64,000 nt of DNA from Epinephelus fuscoguttatus (Eukaryota > Chordata > Actinopteri > Perciformes > Serranidae). How positions within the stretch are numbered: position 1 is the first letter of the stretch; every line of letters begins with the position of its first letter. The notes beneath the pieces are model-generated. The model did no database searches, was not told the DNA's origin, and was given only the letters and a program-made list of their open reading frames with translations. A program made the translations under genes and the position numbers. Positions 59,916 through 64,000 of this stretch are shown in pieces. The DNA is taken from NCBI RefSeq assembly GCF_011397635.1, contig NC_064757.1:35129839-35193838 (forward strand). The letters are read 5' to 3'.

Positions 59916-60130
59916 GGGGTGACTGTGGCTCAGAGGTAGAGTAGGTCATCCACTAAATGGAAGATCAGCTGTTCAATCCCCGGCTCCACAGCTGTTGAAG
60001 TATCCTCGAGCAAGATACTGAACCCGTCTATGTGTGAGTGTGTTAAAAGAGTAGCAGGTAGCTCCTTGTATGGTAGCCTCGACCACCAGTGTGTGTGTGT
60101 GTGAATGGGTGAATGTGACTCAGATGTGGT
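59916..60130 (+). mobile_element. tRNA-derived SINE
   Basis: It starts GGGGTGACTGTGGCTCAGAG with an A-box (TGGCTCAGAGG) and a B-box-like GTTCAATCCCC. The body includes TCCTCGAGCAAGATACTGAA and a short GTGTGTGTGTGTG run. This is the common fish tRNA-SINE type. No clean target duplication seen, so the copy is older than the SINE at 37402. Confidence 0.8.
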
Positions 60131-60229
60131 TGCATGGCCCATTTACATGCCTCACATATCTTCAACCCAGCAGCGCAGAGGATTTCTACAATCACCACAG
60201 TTTGGTGGACACCCAAGATAAGTGTCACC

Positions 60230-60540
60230 AGTTCAGTATGTGACCAAATGTCTCACCTTCTGGAGTTATGGTGCTGAGTAATGGCCAGAAAAGTGTTTTC
60301 GCAGAACATTAGACATTTGTGTCAAATAGACTAATAGATTTGTGCCAAAAACAGGTTTTATTTTACAACCAAAATGTTATCAGTTCATCCTTGACATGGA
60401 CTTTTATGTCAAATTTGAGAATATTCGCTCAAGGCGTTCTTGAGCCATTGAAGAATGGTACAGACAAATGTACAGATGTACAACTTGAAAACGTGATTCC
60501 TCTGGCTGTCACTGGCGCTGAGGCATAAAAATCTGACATC
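60230..60540. repeat. Dispersed repeat next to the SINE
   Basis: ATCAGTTCATCCTTGACATGG, TATGTCAAATTTGAGAATAT and GCTCAAGGCGTTCTTGAG are phrases of a widespread fish repeat that often occurs with the GGTCAAAGGTCACTG motif seen at 8170. Diverged copy. Confidence 0.5.
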
Positions 60541-61463
60541 ATATTAGTGCAACATTTTCTGTCATGGCCAGTGGTCGAATTGTTAATTTTTAACAAGGGG
60601 GATGCAATGTAGCTTTGATTTTTTTTGCGTGCACACATCATCAAATATGACAGCACAGATGTGCAAAATTAATCAAGATAAAGAAAAATGGCATGACCTA
60701 TACCTGCTGCCTTTAAAAAACACAAATAATGCAGTACAGACAAAAAACATTTTAGAGTATAAATATGAGTAGATCTGAAATAGCTGTGAAAATTAATCTT
60801 AGAGTCATTCTTATCCTATAGACTTTTCCTTAGCCAGTTATAATCTCTCCTTACCTGTGAAGCCCTGTCCCTCTTCTATCTACTGCAATAATAAATATGT
60901 GCAAAGCAAAATTTATAATAGGATTAAGAATAGTAGTGGTGACATAGCTGTGGAAATTAATCGCAGAGTCACTTTTGTGCTCTAGATATTTTCTCTCAGC
61001 CAGTTACAATCTCTCCTCACCTGTGAAGACCCTGCATGATCATCCTTGCTGGCCTCTGGTCCACTGTCTCCTCCCTGACCCTGCTCTTTATATTGTATTG
61101 AAACTAGCTAGCAAGGTATTTAAAATAGGTAACAATAACATTAGTATTCTTGTTAACTACATACATTGGCATCTATTAATTAGTCATCATTTAGCTAACA
61201 CTATCCACATGCAACAGCATTAGTCAACTTACACAGTTTGTTTGGAAGAAACTGTGCAAGATTTTTTGCTTCTTGCTGGCTGGTTTGCTGAACATACAGC
61301 AGCACTGCTCAGTCTGCAGCCCACCTCGCATCTGTGTGTGAGTGATTCTGATTACAACATGACAGCGTCTGTATGCGCCTGGCACAGTCTACTCATGGTG
61401 CGTTTAAAGACGGCTCTGAAAAACATGTTAACACATGTTAAAAAACGAATTGAACGTCCGTAC

Positions 61464-61502
<39 letters not shown>

Positions 61503-62245
61503 TTCTAGATTAACAAGGGGGATGCTTTTTGGTCAATTTTCTAACAAAGAGGATGGCATCCTCTCTCATCCCCCCTCAATTCGACCACTGGTCATGGCGG
61601 AGTGAAGGGACCGCTGGCAAAGCTGCTGCCACACCTCTGTCGTTTTGTTGCTCTTGTTCTGTATGTTATATTATACTCTGTAAGTTGACCTTGGGTGTTT
61701 TGAAAGATGCCTTTTAAATAAAATGTATTATTATTAATTATTGCCATGTGTGATTAGCATAGATTTGCCCTTTAAACACAATAATTATGCAATGTTGTAA
61801 CCAGATTAAACAGCTAATGAGCCATCTATGGTGTTGAAGATCTTCGTGTGGGCTTTAATCAGAGGTCAAATTGCTGAATAGTTGGTAACACATCAATCAC
61901 ACAATGCACAGATGTTCTCAAACTGCAGTTCCAGCACAAATCACCCTTAATCAGTTTTGTTAAGTGCATGTTTATTTTATGGAACTGATACAGCACATAA
62001 TGTGGAATTAAGTACTCATGTGAGTACACTGTGCAACAGCAGCTGGAAGTAAAAGTGTAGTGGAAGTATTGTTGGTGCAACGCTGCCCCCATGTGGCTGA
62101 AATTATGTACTTCATTCACATGTATAAGTGCAGTGAACATTCATGAAGCAATAATAATTGGTTACCACTGATGGTAGACACACCAACATGATTAAATGGT
62201 AAACTTATTAATGAAGGTTTACAGACATATAAAAATAAGAATATG
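60541..62245. other. Gene-poor spacer
   Basis: Apart from the CA repeat there is a retroelement-tail phrase (GATGCCTTTTAAATAAAATG, 61707-61730). The motif ACCTGTGAAG/CCTGT recurs with AGCCAGTTA-AATCTCTCC at 60832-60870 and 60997-61032, a short direct duplication. No gene supported. Confidence 0.4.
61465..61501. repeat. (CA)n microsatellite
   Basis: About 18 uninterrupted CA units. Confidence 0.97.
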
Positions 62246-62492
62246 TTAAAGGAACAGTGCGCCCCAGAATCAAAAATACATATTTTACTTCTTACATGTA
62301 GCGCCATTTATTTACGTAGATTATTTTGGTGTGACTTGCTGAGTGTTGGAGATATTGGCTGAACAGATGTCTGCCTTCTCTCCAATATGTGCCTCGATGG
62401 CACTCGGCTTGTGGTGCTCAAAGCGCCAAAATAAATACATTTTAAAAACTCAAAGGAAAAATATGTATTTTTTGATTCTGGGGTGAACTTTG
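62246..62492. mobile_element. TTAA MITE copy (third of its family)
   Basis: It starts TTAAAGGAACAGTGCGCCCC and ends near GATTCTGGGGTGAACTT. The interior has GTAGCGCCATTTATTTACG and GAGTGTTGGAGATATTGGC, matching the copies at 3810 and 15176. The right terminus is clipped. Confidence 0.75.
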
Positions 62493-63071
62493 ACATTAGG
62501 CTAAACAAGAGTAGATAAAAAGACATTCATCAGACAGGTTAGGCTGTATTAGGCAGTTCTACTGTAATATTCAGTAGCAGGCTGTGAAGACAGGACGTAA
62601 AGGGCGAGTTCAAACCAATAAAACAAAGAAACACCTTTTCCTTTTTAGCTCTAGTTGTATCTAACCATGAAGATAGCTTTGGCATTATTTGCCCAGGGGT
62701 CAAGATATCAGTTCTGTAATTTCTGCTGTTGCCACAGTAAAATCGAGGTGAAATGAATTTTGTTTGTTGTGCTCACAGCATTGAAAATTAGATTTAAAAA
62801 ACTCTGTGTAATTCACTGAACATGAAGTTACAGTGAAACCTGTTTAAGGTGTGGTCTGTGAAATAATGGATTTTTTTTTTTTAGGCCACTTACTCTGCAA
62901 ACGCAACACTGACACATCATCACCTAAAAACTGGCAGTTGCTTATGTACATATTAAGAGGATACAGAAACACATGAGCGTTTATTTGGGAGAAAAAAAAA
63001 AAAGAATAGGAGTCCATGATACTCCATTTGGCTCCGTTTCGGACTCAACCAACTTCCAAAGGAAAATGTGG

Positions 63072-63347
63072 CTTAAAGATAAAAAACATCGACTGACCAG
63101 CTCACTCAGCATTAAAGTCCACAGTACAGTACAGGAAGGCGGTCCAAAAATGCATCGGAGGGCTCTGACGGTAGTTAAAAATCCTTTATTAACACATGGA
63201 CAACCAATGCGTTTCGACAAGATAGTCTTCATCAGGGTTCAGGATTTTTAACTACAGTCAGAATGCGTCCGATGCATTTTTGGACCGCCTACTTTTATGA
63301 TGAACTTTTACACTGAGTGAGCTGGTCAGTTGTTTTTTATCTTTAAG
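63072..63347. repeat. Long fold-back repeat
   Basis: The arm at 63072-63190 pairs with 63239-63347 around a loop of about 50 bases. Shared phrases are AACTGACCAGCTCACTCA-like, GGCGGTCCAAAAATGCATCGG and AGTTAAAAATCCT. The loop has GCGTTTCGACAAGATAGTC then TTCATCAGGG, typical of termini of Penelope-like and related elements. No coding sequence. It could be paired termini left by such an element. Confidence 0.7.
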
Positions 63348-63608
63348 TGACTCTTTTCCTAATTCTTGAGGAGCATACAATGAATTTATCAGAGCTATTA
63401 TTGTAGTGAGGATGAATAAAAACAGTGAAGTTGTGAGCTGTAAATCCAAAACAGAAAGCTTTCCTTTGCCTCTGTTGTATCAGGGGCAGAAGCAGAAAAC
63501 TCAAAGGCGGATACTTTAAAACCTAGACAACTTTAGAAAAATATGGCTAGATATAACTTAAGATTGGTGAACCCCCCTTCATTAATGCCAACGCTGGCGT
63601 CTTCTCTC

Positions 63609-63766
63609 TTATTTGGTCGTCATGGAAACTCCCTTCTTGACCCAGGCGTTGCTGTTGAGCAGAGAGAGCATGAAGCGAGCCACGTCTCCTCTTGCCACAG
63701 AGCTGCCCACAGGGTGACCACTGCTGTCAGGCACAAAGTATCCCTCATGGGTCAGAAACTCCTGAG
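63609..63766 (-). CDS. Last exon of a probable atypical-SDR NAD(P)-binding protein
   Basis: On the minus strand an acceptor (CCTCCACAG) opens 52 residues ending in TAA: it reads QEFLTHEGYFVPDSSGHPVG, then SSVARGDVARFMLSLLNSN and ends GVSMTTK. The pattern S-x-A-R-x-D-V-A-x-F-M-L near a C-terminus is seen in NAD(P)-binding atypical short-chain dehydrogenases (NmrA / biliverdin-reductase-B-like). The Rossmann fold would be coded further right, outside the window. The exon begins in phase 1. I cannot name the gene. Confidence 0.55.
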
Positions 63767-63837
63767 CTGTGGAGGACACGGAGAGGAAAAAACTGGGAGT
63801 CAGAGGTCATTACAACAACAACTTTTTCATTTGGTCT

Positions 63838-64000
63838 TTAAAGGAATAGTTTCGATTTTGGGAGTGAGGTTGTGTGAAGTACTTACTTTCATACTGACTG
63901 TATAAAAACATTTTTCTCACATGCCTCCACGTGAACTTGTGCAGTAAAATTCAAGTCTCATTTATCTAGTTGTATGTTCAGTACTCCAGCCCTTTCTGAC
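63838..64000. mobile_element. TTAA MITE left end at the window edge
   Basis: TTAAAGGAATAGTTTCGATTT followed by GGGAGTGAGGTTGTGTGAAG is the start of a common fish MITE. It is cut by the window end. It would lie in the last intron of the SDR-like gene. Confidence 0.6.

Overview
This window is vertebrate nuclear DNA, almost certainly from a ray-finned (teleost) fish. The genes are split into many short exons with GT-AG introns. Every gene product is of a vertebrate family. Introns and spacers are full of fish-type repeats: tRNA-derived SINEs, L2/Rex-like LINE tails, Tc1/mariner, hAT and TTAA-flanked MITEs, and one Penelope-like element. Exon limits below were set by hand from splice signals and reading-frame continuity. 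Family names rest on recalled homologues, not on a search.

Layout. (1) 1-13.8 kb, + strand: malt1, the paracaspase of CARD-BCL10-MALT1 signalling. It lacks only its first exon, which lies left of the window. (2) 13.8-15.9 kb: spacer with Tc1 and TTAA-MITE remnants. (3) 15.9-25.5 kb, + strand: emb (embigin), a two-Ig membrane glycoprotein of the basigin family; its introns hold several transposons and a CpG-rich block with a perfect TCTCGCGAGA motif. (4) 27.0-31.5 kb, - strand: mrps30 (mitoribosomal protein mL65), complete in five exons, with an ETS/GABP-like site just upstream. (5) 32.3-35.5 kb, + strand: hint2, a mitochondrial histidine-triad nucleotide hydrolase, divergent from mrps30. (6) 35.6-39 kb: repeat-rich spacer with a clean SINE. 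(7) About 39-56.8 kb, + strand: acsbg2, a bubblegum-type acyl-CoA synthetase, with an optional alternative first coding exon. (8) 56.8-63.6 kb: gene-poor, with a decayed partial duplicate of the acsbg2 3' end, SINEs, a CA microsatellite and fold-back repeats. (9) 63.6-63.8 kb, - strand: the last exon of what is probably an NAD(P)-binding atypical SDR gene, whose body lies right of the window.

The genes are not an operon or one pathway. mrps30 and hint2 are both mitochondrial and are transcribed divergently from an 858-bp interval. malt1 (immune signalling), emb (membrane chaperone/adhesion) and acsbg2 (fatty-acid activation) are independent neighbours.

I found no convincing new biological system. 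The points most worth a second look are: the pair of frame-neutral microexons in malt1 where mammals splice exon 7 alternatively; the possible internal CpG promoter in emb; the acsbg2 alternative N-terminus and its 3'-end duplication; several unrelated MITE families that share TTAAAG termini, two of them in nested insertions; and a very young inverted-repeat Penelope-like insertion.
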